Below are positions 1-10,905 of a stretch of 64,000 nt of DNA, piece after piece. The stretch comes from Hyperoodon ampullatus (taxonomy: Eukaryota; Chordata; Mammalia; Artiodactyla; Ziphiidae): positions 155,568,353 through 155,632,352 of the forward strand of contig OX457058.1 in the NCBI GenBank assembly GCA_949752795.1. The letters run 5' to 3'. The notes under the pieces were generated by a model that was given only the letters and a program-made list of their open reading frames with translations, had not been told where the DNA came from and did no database searches. The position numbers and the translations under genes are program-made. Each line of letters starts with the position of its first letter. Position 1 is the stretch's first letter.

Positions 1-619
1 TGTTAGAGAAGATGGCTTCACTTTGCTTTAGGGTCTAGTTAAGTGTAACTGATGATGTTACGGGACTAGTTCAAAGAAGAAAGATGTATAAGCAAAAGAC
101 AAACATTGTTAAAAGATAAAGCTCAATAATTCTAATTAGCAAATTTTAAGCACTAATTGGAAAGGGCGTCTGTGTCCTTACTATCACGTTTAAAAGAAAA
201 AGTCACACTGTAAGTCTGCTCATGTTAAATATATCACTGAAAAAAGCAAATTAAGGTATTTGGGGTCATTTTTCCCCCTCACTGCTCATTTGTCACCAAT
301 CCAGCCAACGCTACTTTCTGAGGATCTCTTATAGCTATTCCCACCTCTTAAGCTATTATCCACAATGCCAAGGCTGAGATCATGCCCTTATCCTGACCAT
401 CTCTCTTGGTCTTCCATTTCCCTGTCTGCAACCCTTCTTTGCTCCAGTCATTTCAATATAATAATCTGGACTCTAAACTTAGTTTTCCTGTGTCAACTCT
501 TGATACCCACCCAATCAGCTCATGTTCCAGCCACACAAAACTTACTGACTTTATCCTGATTTTACTAGTACACTTTTTGTGTGTACTGCACGTAAGTTTC
601 CCTCTTTCTTTACCTGTCT
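1..619. other. Unique AT-rich DNA, nothing recognised
   Basis: No repeat head, tail or long frame that I can identify. Two overlapping plus-strand frames of 64 and 115 codons run through 365-753, but neither has a recognisable domain, and the longer one runs into L2-like sequence. I treat both as chance frames. Confidence 0.5.
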
Positions 620-860
620 GTTTTGTAGCTGCCTCCTCATCCTTCCAGATGTTGCTCAGATGTTATCTCCTTGGGATGCTTTCTCTGAAATTGTTAAGTG
701 GCTCTTACAACTTTTATTCCATTCGTTATAGCACTTGTCACATTTTATTGTGATTATTTGCTTTAGTCATCTCCACTCACCTCTAGACTTTTCTCTAGTA
801 CCTATCTCAATGACTAATAAGAAAATGTGTCTTGTAAATAAATGAATAAATGAGCAAATG
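620..860 (+). repeat. L2 LINE 3'-end fragment
   Basis: The order of motifs matches the L2 3' end: a pyrimidine-rich stretch resembling CCTCATCCTTCCAGATGTTG, then a TATAGCACTTGTCACATTTT block, then a tail ending in AAATGAATAAATGAGC. The copy is diverged and has no coding capacity. This is family assignment by pattern memory, not by alignment. Confidence 0.6.
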
Positions 861-1105
861 AAAGCGTGATGAACAAATCTCAATTTTACATCATTCTCAT
901 ACTTGGAGCAACATAAATCATTCTACTAAACTTAAAGTCTATAGCCTACATACAAGAAGAGGAAAGTAATGGGAAGAGGGAGAATCACTGATGTACCTTG
1001 ATTACCTATAGATGTCTAAGATTGGCCCTAACTGTAAACTTTGGGAGCAATACTTACAAGCCTGAGGTAAAGGTATGAATGGATGAAGCTCCTTCCACAT
1101 TGTGG

Positions 1106-2008
1106 TTTTTTTTTTTTTTAATTTTTATTGGAGTGTAGTTGATTTACAATGTTGTGTTAGTTTCAGGTGTACAGCAAAGTGAATCAGTTATACAAATACA
1201 TATATCCACTCTTTTTTAGATTCTTTTCCCATATAGGCCATTACAGAGTATTGAGTAGAGTTCCCTGTGCTATACTGTAGGTCCTAGTTAGTTATCTATT
1301 TTATATATAGTAGTGTGTATATGTCAATCCCAATCTCTCAATGTTACGGTTACCCCCTGGTAACCATAAGTTTTTCTACACCTGGAACTCTTTTTCTGTT
1401 TTTTAGGTAAGTTCATTTGTACCCTGTTTTTAGATTCCACATATAAGCGATATCATATGATTCTTGTTTTTCTCTGTCTGACTTACTTCACTCAGTATGA
1501 CAATCTCTAGGTCCATCCATGTTGCTGCAAATGGCATTATTTCATTCTTTTTTATGGCTGAGTAATATCCCATTGTGTATATGTACCGCATCTTCTTTAT
1601 TCATTCCTCTGTTGATGGACATTTAGATTGCTTCCATGTCTTAGCTATTGTAAATAGTACTGCAGTGAACATTGGGGTGCATATATCTTTTCAAATTATG
1701 GTTTTCTTAGGATATATGACCAGGAGTGGGATTGCTGGATCATATGGTAGCTCTATTTTTGTTCTTTAAGGAACCTCCATACTGTTCTCCATAGTGGCTG
1801 TACCAATTTACATTCCCACCAACAGTGTAGGAGGGTTCCCTTTTCTCTACACCCTCTCCAGCATTTGTTGTTTGTAGACTTTTTGATGATGGCCATTCTG
1901 ACCGGTGCGAGGTGATACCTCATTGTAGTTTTGATTTGCATTTCTCTAATAATTAGTGATGTTGAGCATCTTTTCATGTGCTTTTTAGCCACCTGTATGT
2001 CTTCTTTG
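1106..2008 (-). mobile_element. 5'-truncated L1 (artiodactyl/cetacean type), antisense
   Basis: The element lies on the minus strand, with its poly(A) tail seen here as a T run at 1106-1119. About 630 bp of 3' UTR follow, then the end of ORF2 at about 1753-2008. The minus-strand translation reads the L1 ORF2p C-terminus, including [24 protein letters not shown] and a QIKTTMRYH stretch. Similarity stops abruptly near 2008, where a complete L1 would continue, so this is a typical 5' truncation. A short possible TSD (ATTGTG) is seen at 1099-1104 and 2009-2014, but it is too short to be convincing. The neighbouring SINE at 2084 is a separate later insertion. Confidence 0.85.
1753..2008 (-). pseudogene. 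L1 ORF2p C-terminal fragment
   Basis: About 85 codons match the cysteine-rich C-terminal part of L1 ORF2p, with the WRGC and CWWEC motifs visible. The endonuclease and reverse transcriptase domains are absent because the element is 5' truncated. The reported frame starts upstream at 2046 in non-L1 flank, so its apparent methionine is not a real start. At the 3' side the frame ends early (FLKEQK then stop), where longer L1 copies continue into [15 protein letters not shown]. No protein is expected. Confidence 0.85.
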
Positions 2009-2083
2009 ATTGTGTTGTAAACAATGGAAAGGGCATCAATCAACAAAAGAATTAATCCAGCAAATTACAGAGTATCTACTTTT

Positions 2084-2286
2084 TTTTTTTTTTTGTGGTA
2101 CGTGGGCCTCTCACTGTTGTGGCCTCTCCCGTTGCGGAGCACAGGCTCCGGACACGCAGGCTTAGCGGCCATGGCTCATGGGCCCAGCTGCTCCGCGGCA
2201 TGTGAGATCTTCCCAGACTGGGGCACGAACCTGTGCCCCCTGCATTAGCAGGCGGACTGTCAACCACTGCACCACCAGGGAAGCCC
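2084..2286 (-). mobile_element. CHR-type tRNA-derived SINE, antisense, with TSD
   Basis: The T run at 2084-2094 is the poly(A) tail. The reverse complement gives the CHR head (GGGGCTTCCCTGGTGGTGCA) with the pol III A-box region, and the element ends at the GGAAGCCCC at its right edge. A perfect 16-bp TSD, CAGAGTATCTACTTTT, flanks it at 2068-2083 and 2287-2302. The intact TSD points to a fairly young insertion. Frames of 62-74 codons in this SINE recur in every copy in the window and are not genes. Confidence 0.93.
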
Positions 2287-2302
2287 CAGAGTATCTACTT
2301 TT

Positions 2303-4767
2303 GATACCAGTGTGAAGGCAAAAATTAGATTACCTTGATTTTCAAAGAGTTTATCTGGGAAGTTAGATTTACAAAAATGACTAATACTTACATAGTGACT
2401 AGTATGTATCAGGTATTATTCTAAGCTATAATTATGTTAATATGTTTGATACTCACTGAAACCACAGATGATAGGCACTAGTATTGTCCCTCATTTTATA
2501 GGAAATGTAGGCACACTGAGTGACTGGCCTAATGTCTTGGGTAGTGATGACTAGGCATTCTGCTTTCAGAGTCTGTCTCTTGATACTGTGACATACACAC
2601 AGGGACATAATTATATACCACAGAATTGCAGAACAATATGAGAGAATGTGGTATAGAGGAAAGCGTATTTTCTATGGAGTCAGATAGTCCTAGATTTAAT
2701 TTTACCATTTTTACCATTTAAAAGATATTGGTGCTCTACGTGTTATTAGAGTTCTTTGAGATCATCTAAAGATTAAGGATACGATAAGGTATGTTTAAAA
2801 CATTGTGCATTTGAACACACTTAGTAGGTGTTCAAATATTTATTTCTGACTGTTTTTTTCCTCAATACACAGTTCTCTTCCCCTTCCTTTTGAATAAAAT
2901 TCGGTAAAAAAGGTGTGCTAATGAAAACTAAATGGCAGCGTATCATAATGCATAAGACGTTAGAAGAGGCAAGTAGAAAAGACTAGGGTAGGAAGCTTAG
3001 GTGGAATAATGAATCAGTTCTGGGTTAACGCACCTAAGACTCTATCAAATATTCATGGTATTACCATGGCTCTGGGCTTCCTGAAAAGGAAGTATCTAAA
3101 CTGGTGTTCAGTCTCAAGACCCAGATAACCTTGTCCTGTTTCAACCCTGAACTTTAACATTTGAAGTATCTCAAGTATATTAAACGTCAGAGGTCAGGGA
3201 TGCTAAGTGCAAAGGAAAAGGGAGCCTTTATAGTGGAGATGTGTGTTTCTCTGAGGTCAGAGGGGACAGTGGTCACCAGGAGGGTGGGAGCAGGAGGGCT
3301 GAGATGGGAAAGGTGATGCTTAGAGTGCAGCACCCCTAGGCAGTTAGTAATGAAGTAGATGTCACAGAGGAAGCACAGACAGTACAGCAGCAGCCCACGG
3401 AAACTATCTTTTGCTTGGTCCTTAATGTCCTCTTTTTGAGCTGATGAGCAGGTATTCCACCAGTGTGGAGACAGCTGAATGCAAACCAACTGTGTTTTAA
3501 ATATATAAACCCTCACCGGAAATGTGTAAAGCAGGGACAAAGTCATGTGGTTGTGTATCCTTGGTGCCTGCAAATTATAGCTCTTCATGGAGACAGCACT
3601 TGTATTATGTGTGTCTCCTGGATGAAACAGGATTTGAAAAGTATCCATTCTTCTTTCAGTGTGGGGATCCAGCAGCAAAAGAAGGACTACTAGATGTGAG
3701 GGAGTGGGAGTAGGAAGCTGTGGTGTGATGGAAATGCAAGCCCAAAGAGGATAGCTGGTGCCATCTGCAAATGAAAGGGAGCCCCCCTGAGTTCCTGGCA
3801 GAGCCATTGAAATGGAATTGATGAGGAAGGTGGGAGAACTCATCACCCACCTTTACTGTATTATCTCTATAAGAAGAGAAGACCTATGTGTTATAGGCTT
3901 TTAGCTTGGACCTAAAGGAGACTGCTAACTAGAGCTGCCAGAATAATAATTGCAATATTCTTTTTTTTTTTAATTTTGACTTTGAATATGTGCTTTTTAT
4001 TCAGTGTTAAAAATCTGAGTTATCAAGCTTTTGTGATTTGTTTGAAAAATAAAAGATGGGTAGTTTGAACCCCATGTAAGCATGAAAATGGGGTGGTAAA
4101 AAATAGATCCCTAGTGGGTCTTAAGGCTTACCACATACTGATACATGTTTAATTACAATGGGCATTAGAATTACAGAATAGTACCATAAATATTAGATAT
4201 GAATATCTTAGATTCTTTGATCATATACCAGGTTAGAGAAACAACTTCAAAAGTGCTGTAGGTTGAGCCAGAAGTGTTTATGTGCCTAAGGGGGCTTTGA
4301 CTCCAAGGAAGTCCTTAGTATGAATTTTGTTTATTGCTTAAAATAGGAAAGCTTCATTAATCAACAGTTGTTGAAAGAGAGCATATCAAATACTTAGAAG
4401 TTTGTCGTTCTTTAAATCTTATCTATATTGTTCTTTTAAATATGCCATATGACACAGTTCATAATTAGTTTTAGGGCCTTAAAAAATCCATGTTGACTGA
4501 AAAACAAGTTCCATAAATATTGTACTACAACTAGTATAAGGTTATAAGATACTTATCTGAGATATGTTGTATAATTACAGTTAACAGCAATTAGTAGTTA
4601 CCCAAATCAAAGTCATAGTATCTGTGAGGAAATAGCCTTAAACACACTAATCATTTAAAACTCAAAGTCATATGGGGAAAATATCTTTATTAATTTTAGA
4701 ATATTTCCCATCCTGGTTTCTAAAGAAATCTAACTGTTGTTGAGTTTCAATTGTAACACACTCAAGT
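2303..4767. other. Mostly unique DNA around one MIR piece
   Basis: Apart from the MIR remnant at 2390-2580 and possible MIR traces near 2640-2830, I recognise nothing. The longest frame outside L1 in this half of the window, 219 codons on the minus strand at 3187-3846, lies here. It has no domain I can name, two hydrophobic stretches (for example LLLYCLCFLCDIYFITNCLG) and a composition compatible with chance. A T run at 3961-3972 may be the tail of an unidentified retroposon. Confidence 0.4.
2390..2580 (-). repeat. MIR remnant, antisense
   Basis: It contains the MIR core in antisense order: a TACTCACTGAAACC block, then CTCATTTTATAGGAAATGTAGGCAC, which corresponds to the common MIR motif of a tissue-independent 'ATTTTACAGATGAGG' type, then TGACTGGCCTAATG. 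It is diverged and its ends are approximate. Confidence 0.5.
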
Positions 4768-4784
4768 AAAAATCAGTTATTTCA

Positions 4785-4978
4785 GGGACTTCCCTGGCCA
4801 TCCAGTGAGTTAAGACTTTGCCTTCAAATGCAGGGGGTGTGGGTTCGATCCCTGGTCAGAGAGCTAAGATCCTACATGCCTCGTAGCCAAAAAGCAAAAC
4901 ATAAAACAGAAGCAATATTGTAAAAAATTCAATAAAGGCTTTAAAAATGGTCCACTTCCCCCCCAAAAAAATCTTTAA
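4785..4978 (+). mobile_element. Older CHR-family SINE with near-perfect TSD
   Basis: The head GGGACTTCCCTGGCCATCCA is followed by the B-box-like GGGTTCGATCCCTGG and an A-rich 3' region. The 17-bp flanks at 4768-4784 and 4979-4995 match except for one base (AAAAATCAGTTATTTCA against AAAAATCAATTATTTCA). The different head (CATCCAGTGAGTTAAGAC) and tail separate it from the younger CHR copies elsewhere in this window. Confidence 0.85.
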
Positions 4979-5119
4979 AAAAATCAATTATTTCATATTT
5001 CATCCTAGCAGAGACTTAAACCTTTTGATTGGTTTACATTTCCGAAACTCTCTGTAATACTGTCTGTTGTATCTCCTGGAGTTGTGAAAAGTGAAAGCCC
5101 AGTTCTATGTCCCTTAAAA

Positions 5120-5550
5120 TATGTTACAATTGTGGAGTTGGAAGGGGCTCTGGAAGTTACCCAGTCAAAAGTCCCCATAAGATTTGGGATTCCTTTTAAA
5201 ACTGACCCTTAAGATGGTTGTCTAGTTTAGCTTAACCAGCTTCAGTAATTGGGAACTCACTCTACTTCACTGTTGAAGAATTTTTAGTTATTAGAAAATT
5301 CTTCACAGTGGGTACAAATTTGTCTCTTTGCAAGGTGACTGTCGGGTGCCATTTGAAACAATGTGGGACATGTTTATCTACTCCCTCTTCCAGTAAACAA
5401 AACGTTACATATTTGAAGAAAGTGATCATTTCATCCTTTAGTATCTTCAACTTCAGATCCTTCAGTTGTTCAGCATTTTTATGGTTATAATTTGTTTCAC
5501 CATCCTATTCCAAACACTTTCTAATTTGTCAGTGTTCTTATTAAGATGTT
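5120..5550. repeat. Possible ancient CR1/L3-like remnant
   Basis: The order of phrases such as GTTGGAAGGGGCTCTGGAAGTTA and a terminal TTTCTAATTTGTCAGTGTTCTT resembles old CR1-class LINE 3' regions. The match is from memory and weak, so this is only a suggestion. Two overlapping 60-62 codon frames on opposite strands are not convincing genes. Confidence 0.3.
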
Positions 5551-5559
5551 TCAGGACAT

Positions 5560-6480
5560 GATTCGTCCATTCATTGCACGCCTATTAAGCTCCTATTATG
5601 TGCCAGGAACTGGGGATATAATGGAGAATAAGACAGACAAGTTCTCCATCTTCAAAGAAATGGGCAATAAACAAGTAAACAGATAAATAAATTTATAATA
5701 TGTTTGCAGGTAATGTTAAGTGCTGTAAAGAAAAATACAGTAAAGGATAGAAAGTTTTGGCAATAGAGAAGGGATATTTTAGATAGGTTATTTTAGATAG
5801 ATAAGGTAGTCAGGGAAGATCTCTCTGAGTAAGTGGCATTTGGTCTGAGACATGAGTGCAATGCAATATATGTGCAGTAGTCTTGAGGAGGGAAGTTCCA
5901 GGTGGGGAAACGGCAATTGCAGAAGCTCTGAGGTGGGAATGAAGTGACAGAAGTTATTAATAAATGGGCGTTCATGACTTTCCCCCCTTCCCATGACTGA
6001 CAAGGAACCCTTTAAAGCTACATTGACATGGTTCAATCTCATTGCAAATTCTCCATTCTGCCTGTTCAACTTCTCCCCTTCTCCTCAACCACACCTGTGT
6101 GCATGTATATACACATATATACATATTCTCCTAAAGGTAATATCTCTGCTAGGTCAGTTTTTAGGAGTTTTGTGATACAGAATTGAAAGACTGAGGAGAA
6201 AGAAAGAATTAGAGTGGCAGGAGGAAAATGTGTATGCTTTGCCAGGGAGGCAGCATTGGAGGTTGCAAACTCAAATTCTTATAGAAGCTAAGGGTGACAT
6301 AAATTGAGTCATGCAGGTTGGGTGTAATGCAATGAAGAGTCATGACTGCAACTGTGACATACCCTATATAAACAGGTCAGCTGCTACTCAGCTAGAGAGT
6401 ATCATTGGAATGCATAATGCAAGCTCAGTATTGCCATACACCCCAGTTTTTCAAGAATGGTAATATACCTGTTTTTTCAT
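5560..6480. other. Unique or very old repeat DNA
   Basis: The stretch 5585-5950 has the look of an old interspersed repeat (TATGTGCCAGGAACTGGGGATATAA, then an AATAAACAAG block, then GAAGCTCTGAGGTGGGAATGAAG), but I cannot name the family with confidence. The rest shows no recognisable element or gene. Confidence 0.35.
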
Positions 6481-7167
6481 ATGAGATTTTCCAATTTTGA
6501 AAACACTGCCATAGGAACTTCCACTTCTAGGAAAATGGGGTAGACATACTTGTCCTTGTTCTATCTATTAAGTATAACTAACTGGATGTTATATGAGAAA
6601 AGGGCAAACATGCTAAGGACCTTGGGACCCAAGGAAATATGCTATGGTGAGTTATCTGGGTTTTCTTTTTGCCTTCTATGTTCCAGATTTGGAGCTAAGG
6701 AAGTTGAAAAGCTAGAAACACCAATGGGAATAGACAAAAGAGCCCTAAGAAAAGCCTATGCTATTTAGCCTCCAAATAGGAAAAGGGAAGCCTAGCAAGA
6801 CAGAAAAATTTTAGAAATAACTGCTCTATTCCATCCAAGTAGCACAGAAATATTTAATACAATTATGTAAGAAATAGGGGAGGATAAAGGAAGGTAAGGT
6901 TTGTGACAAGTTATGCATATTTAATGTAGTACCTAGAACAACCACTAAAAAAGCTACCCAAAGAGATATACTCCAAAACACTATAGGTAAATCAAAATAT
7001 AATTCTAAACCAATGTTCAAATAATCAGAAAAGCAGGAAAAAGAAAACAGAAATGAAAAAACAATAAACAATAAAATGATAGACTTAAGTCTTAACATAT
7101 GAATAATTGCATCAAGTGTAAATGAATGTAAGTGGTCTAAATACATCAATTAAAAAACACAGACTGG

Positions 7168-7471
7168 GGGCTTCCCTGGTGGCGCAGTGGTTAAGAATCT
7201 GCCTGCCAATGCAGGGGACACGGGTTCGAGCCCTGGTCTGGGAAAATCCCACATGCCGTGGAGCGGCTAAGCCCGTGAGCCACAACTACTGAGCCTGCGC
7301 GTCTGGAGCCTGTGCTCCGCAATGGGAGAGGCCGCAACAGTGAGAGGCCCGCGCACCGCGATGAAGAGTGGGCCCTGCTCACCGCAACTGGAGAAAGCCC
7401 TCACACAGAAATGAAGACCCAACACAGCCAATAAATAAATAAATAAATAAATATTAAAAAAAAAAAAAAAA
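7168..7471 (+). mobile_element. Long CHR-type SINE with extended tail, with TSD
   Basis: It starts with the CHR head (CTTCCCTGGTGGCGCAGTGG at 7171) and the B-box-like GGGTTCGAGCCCTGG. Unlike the short copies, it continues past GCGCACCGC into a roughly 90-bp extra region (GATGAAGAGTGGGCCCTGCT onwards) and then an (AATA)n and A-rich tail. The TSD AAAAAACACAGACTGG flanks it at 7152-7167 and 7472-7487. This is the longer CHR subtype, inserted into the old L1. Confidence 0.92.
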
Positions 7472-7895
7472 AAAAAACACAGACTGGCAGGATGGATTAA
7501 AAACATGACCCAACTATATGCTATCTATAAGGCACTCACTTTCATTATAATAATAAAGGCAGGATGAAAATTAAATGATGGGAAAAGGTATATCATACCA
7601 ACATTAATCTAAAGAAAGTAAGAGTGGCTATATTAATATCAGATAAACTAGTCTTCAGCACAAAGACTGTTACTAGGGACAAAGAAGGACATTATTTAAT
7701 GATAAAAGAACCAGTGCAACAAGAAGACATAGCAATCTTAAATGTGAATGCACCAAACAACAGAGCTGCCAAATACGTGAAGCAAAAACTTATAGAACTG
7801 TAAAGGAGATATATACAAATCCACATTATAGTTGGAGACTCATACTCTTCTCAACACGTTGATAAACAACTAGACAGGAAATCAGCAAGGATATA

Positions 7896-8270
7896 TGTAT
7901 TAATCTGCTAGGGTGGCCGTAACAAAATACCACAGCCTGCGTGGCTTAAGCAAAAGAAACATTTTCTCACAGTTCTGGAGGCAAGAAGTCAAAGATCCAG
8001 GTGTCAGCAGGTTTGGTTTCTCCTGAGGCCTCTGGTTTTGGCTTGCAGATGGCTGCCCTCCCACTGTATCTTCTGTGTGTACGCACATCCCTAGTGTCTC
8101 TTCCTCTTCTTCTAAGGATATCAATTTTGTTGGATTAGGGCCCTACCCCTGTGACCTCTATTAACCTTAATTACCTCTTTAAAGGCTCTGTTTCCAAATA
8201 CAGCCACATTGGGGATTAGGACTTCAATATGTGGCTTTTTGGGGAAGGGGACACAATTTAGTCCATAACA
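7896..8270 (-). mobile_element. MLT1-type MaLR solo LTR, antisense, in old L1
   Basis: It starts TGTATTAATCTGCTAGGGTGGCCGT and ends GTCCATAACA, the reverse complement of an MLT1 LTR. Internal blocks such as ACAAAATACCACAGCCTG, TCTCACAGTTCTGGAGGC and AACCTTAATTACCTC support the call. Flanking 5-mers ATATA (7891-7895) and GTATA (8271-8275) are consistent with a 5-bp TSD with one mismatch. L1 sequence resumes directly on the right. No internal MaLR sequence is seen, so it is a solo LTR. Confidence 0.85.
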
Positions 8271-8595
8271 GTATAGAAGAATTCAACAACACCATCAACG
8301 AACAGGATCTGATTGACGTTTATAGAACACTTAGCCCAACAGCAGCAGAATGCACATTGTTTTCAAGTGTCCATGGAACATATACCATGATAGACTGGGC
8401 CATAAAACAAACCTCAACAGATTTAAAAGAACTGAGATCATACAGAATGTGTTCACTAACCAAAAGGGAATCAAACTAGAAATCAGTAACAGAAAGATGA
8501 CAGGAAATTCTCCAAATACTTGTAAACGAAACAAGATTCTTCTAACTAACCCATGGGTCAAAGAGGAAGTTTTAAGAAATCAAATAATACATTAA
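8271..8595 (+). pseudogene. Decayed L1 ORF2 endonuclease region
   Basis: The plus-strand translation around 8277-8460 reads EFNNTINEQDLIDVYRTLSP, then a SVHGTYTMIDWAIKQT stretch. This corresponds to the end of the L1 endonuclease domain. The segment continues the same domain seen at 7680-7890, on the other side of the inserted MLT1 LTR. Frame changes occur between 8460 and 8480. No product is expected. Confidence 0.8.
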
Positions 8596-9087
8596 ACTGA
8601 ATGGAAATTAAAGTGTAACAAAATTTGTGGGACACAGACAAAGCAATACTAAGAGGCACATTTATAGAACTAAATTCATATGTTAGGAAAGATAAAAAGT
8701 CTCAATAATCTAAACTCACACCCAAAGAATCTATAGAGTAAAATGGAAAATAAATCCAAAACAAGCAGAAGAAAGATAAGAGCAAAATCAGTGAAATTAA
8801 AATCAGAAAATACCATTTAGAAAAATCAATGAAAAAAAGAAATGGTTCCTTGAAAAGGTCAAGAAAATTGACAAACCTCTAGCTTGGCTGATAGAGAAAA
8901 GGAGAGAAGACACGAATTATTAATATAAGAAATGAAATAGAGGATATCATTAGAGACACTATAGATAACAAAAGATAATAAGGGAGTAATATAAATTAAC
9001 CTTACACACACAAATTTGACAACTTAGAAGAAATGGATCACTTCTTAAAACAATCTACCACAACTCAGCCTATATGAAATAGATAAT

Positions 9088-9641
9088 ATGAATAGACATA
9101 TAATGATTAAGGAAATTGAATCCATAATTTTAAAACTCCCCCAAAAGAAATCTCCAGGTTCAGATGGTTCCACTGGAGAATGCTACCAAACAGAAGAGTT
9201 AACAGTAATTGTATACATTCTCTTCCAGAAAATAGAAGAGGAGAGATCACTTCCCAATATATTTTATGAAGTTAGTATTAATATCTTTCATGAATATGGA
9301 CATAAAAATCTTAACAAAATATTATCAAGTATAATTCAGCAATATATAAAAAGAATTATGCACTGTGGACAAGTGGGGTACAAGTCTGGTTCAATATTGG
9401 AAAATCAATCAATATAACCTACCATATTAACAGGCTAAAGAAGAAAAATCATGTGAGCGTATCAATTGATGCAGAAAAAGCACTTCACAAAATTCAACAC
9501 CCAGTCATGATAAAAACTCTCAGAAAGATAGTAATAAAGGGGAACTTCCTCAACTTGATAAAGAGCATCTATCAAACACCTAAAGCTAAAATTATACTTA
9601 ATGGTGAGCGACTGAATGCTTTCCACCAAGATCAGGAATAA
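9088..9641 (+). pseudogene. Decayed L1 ORF2 reverse transcriptase region
   Basis: The frame at 9088-9417 reads the start of the L1 reverse transcriptase domain (KKSPGSDGSTGECYQTEE, NKILSSIIQQYIKRIMHCGQVGY). A second frame at 9453-9641 continues it (VSIDAEKALHKIQHPVMIKTL, IILNGERLNAF). Downstream at about 9745-9790 the catalytic FADD region survives only as degraded nucleotides (CTATTTGCAGATGGCATGAT, giving FADGM), so even a joined frame would lack the second catalytic aspartate. Confidence 0.8.
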
Positions 9642-10131
9642 TCCAAGGATATATGCTCTAACTGCTCCTATTCAACATACGCTGGAAGTTCTAGCCAATG
9701 GAATACGACAGAAAAGGAATAAAAGGCATACAAACTGGAAAGGAAGAAATGAAACTGTTTCTATTTGCAGATGGCATGATTAACTACATAGAAAATCCCA
9801 AGAAATCTACCCCATTCCCCCCCAAAAAACCCTTCTAGAGCTAATAAGTAAGCTCAGCAGTGTCATAGGACACAATATAAACATACAAAAGTCAATTATA
9901 TTTCTATATATCAGCAGTGAACACATAGACATCAAAGTTGAAAATATAATACTCAAGAAATGAAGTACTTAGGTGTAAATCTGACAAAGCATATTCATGA
10001 CTTGTATGCTAAAAACTACATAATGCTGATAAAAGACATCAAAGATCTAGATAAATGGACAGACATAATGTGTCATGAATTGGAAGACAATGTAGTAAAG
10101 ATGTCAGTTCTCCCGAAATTGATATCCAGGT

Positions 10132-10546
10132 TGTGGTGGGTTAAATGATGCCCCCTTCCACCCCCATGATATAGTTACATCTTAATTCCTGAAACCTGTG
10201 AATGTTCCCTTATTTGGAAAAAGACAGATGTAATTAAGGATCTTGACACATGAGATCATCCTTGGATTATCAAGGTGGGTGTAAGTCCAATGACAAGTAT
10301 TCTTATAAAAGACACACAGAGGAGAACACAGCCAGAGAGAAAGCAGTGTGGAAATGGAGCAGTGGTGCAGCCACAAGCCAAGGGATGCCACCAGTGCCAG
10401 AAGCTGGAAGAGTCAGGCCCAGAGGGAGTGCAAACCTGCTGACACCTTGATTTCAGACTTCTGGTCTCAAGAACTGTGAGAGAATAAACTCCTGTTGTTT
10501 TAAGCCATTGTGGTAATTTGTTATAGCAGCCACAGAAACTAATACA
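10132..10546 (+). mobile_element. MLT1-type MaLR solo LTR with perfect 5-bp TSD
   Basis: It starts TGTGGTGGGTTAAATGATGCC and ends AAACTAATACA. The middle carries the MLT1 blocks AAGGATCTTGACACATGAGA and TGTGAGAGAATAAACTCCTG (a polyadenylation-type AATAAA lies within). The 5-bp repeat CAGGT flanks it exactly at 10127-10131 and 10547-10551, and L1 sequence reads on across the site. Frames of 66-104 codons inside it are chance frames. Confidence 0.88.
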
Positions 10547-10617
10547 CAGGTTTAACACAATTCCTATCAAAATCTCACCAAGGTTTTTTGTAGATAGACA
10601 AGATTATTGTAAAACTT

Positions 10618-10905
10618 ATGTGTAAAAGAAGAACAAATAGAATAGCTAATTTTGATTTTGAAAAAAAGAAAATGAGAGGAATGAGCCTACTCAATTTTAA
10701 GATTTATTATATAGATACAGTAATTAAGACTGAGTGGTATTGGTGGAGAAATAGATCAATGGAACAGGGTAGAGAACCCAGAAACAGAGCCACACAAATA
10801 TGCCCAACTGATTATTGAAAAAAGTGCAAAAGCAATTCAATGGAGGAAAGATAGTCTTTTAAACAAATGGTGCCAGAACAATTGGATATCGATTCGGAGA
10901 AAAAA
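10618..10905 (+). pseudogene. L1 ORF2 fragment downstream of MLT1 insertion
   Basis: The plus-strand frame reads [32 protein letters not shown], equivalent to the L1 ORF2p region that follows the reverse transcriptase (compare [18 protein letters not shown] in the young L1). This is the continuation of the old L1 after the LTR. It breaks by frameshift after about 10818. Confidence 0.75.
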
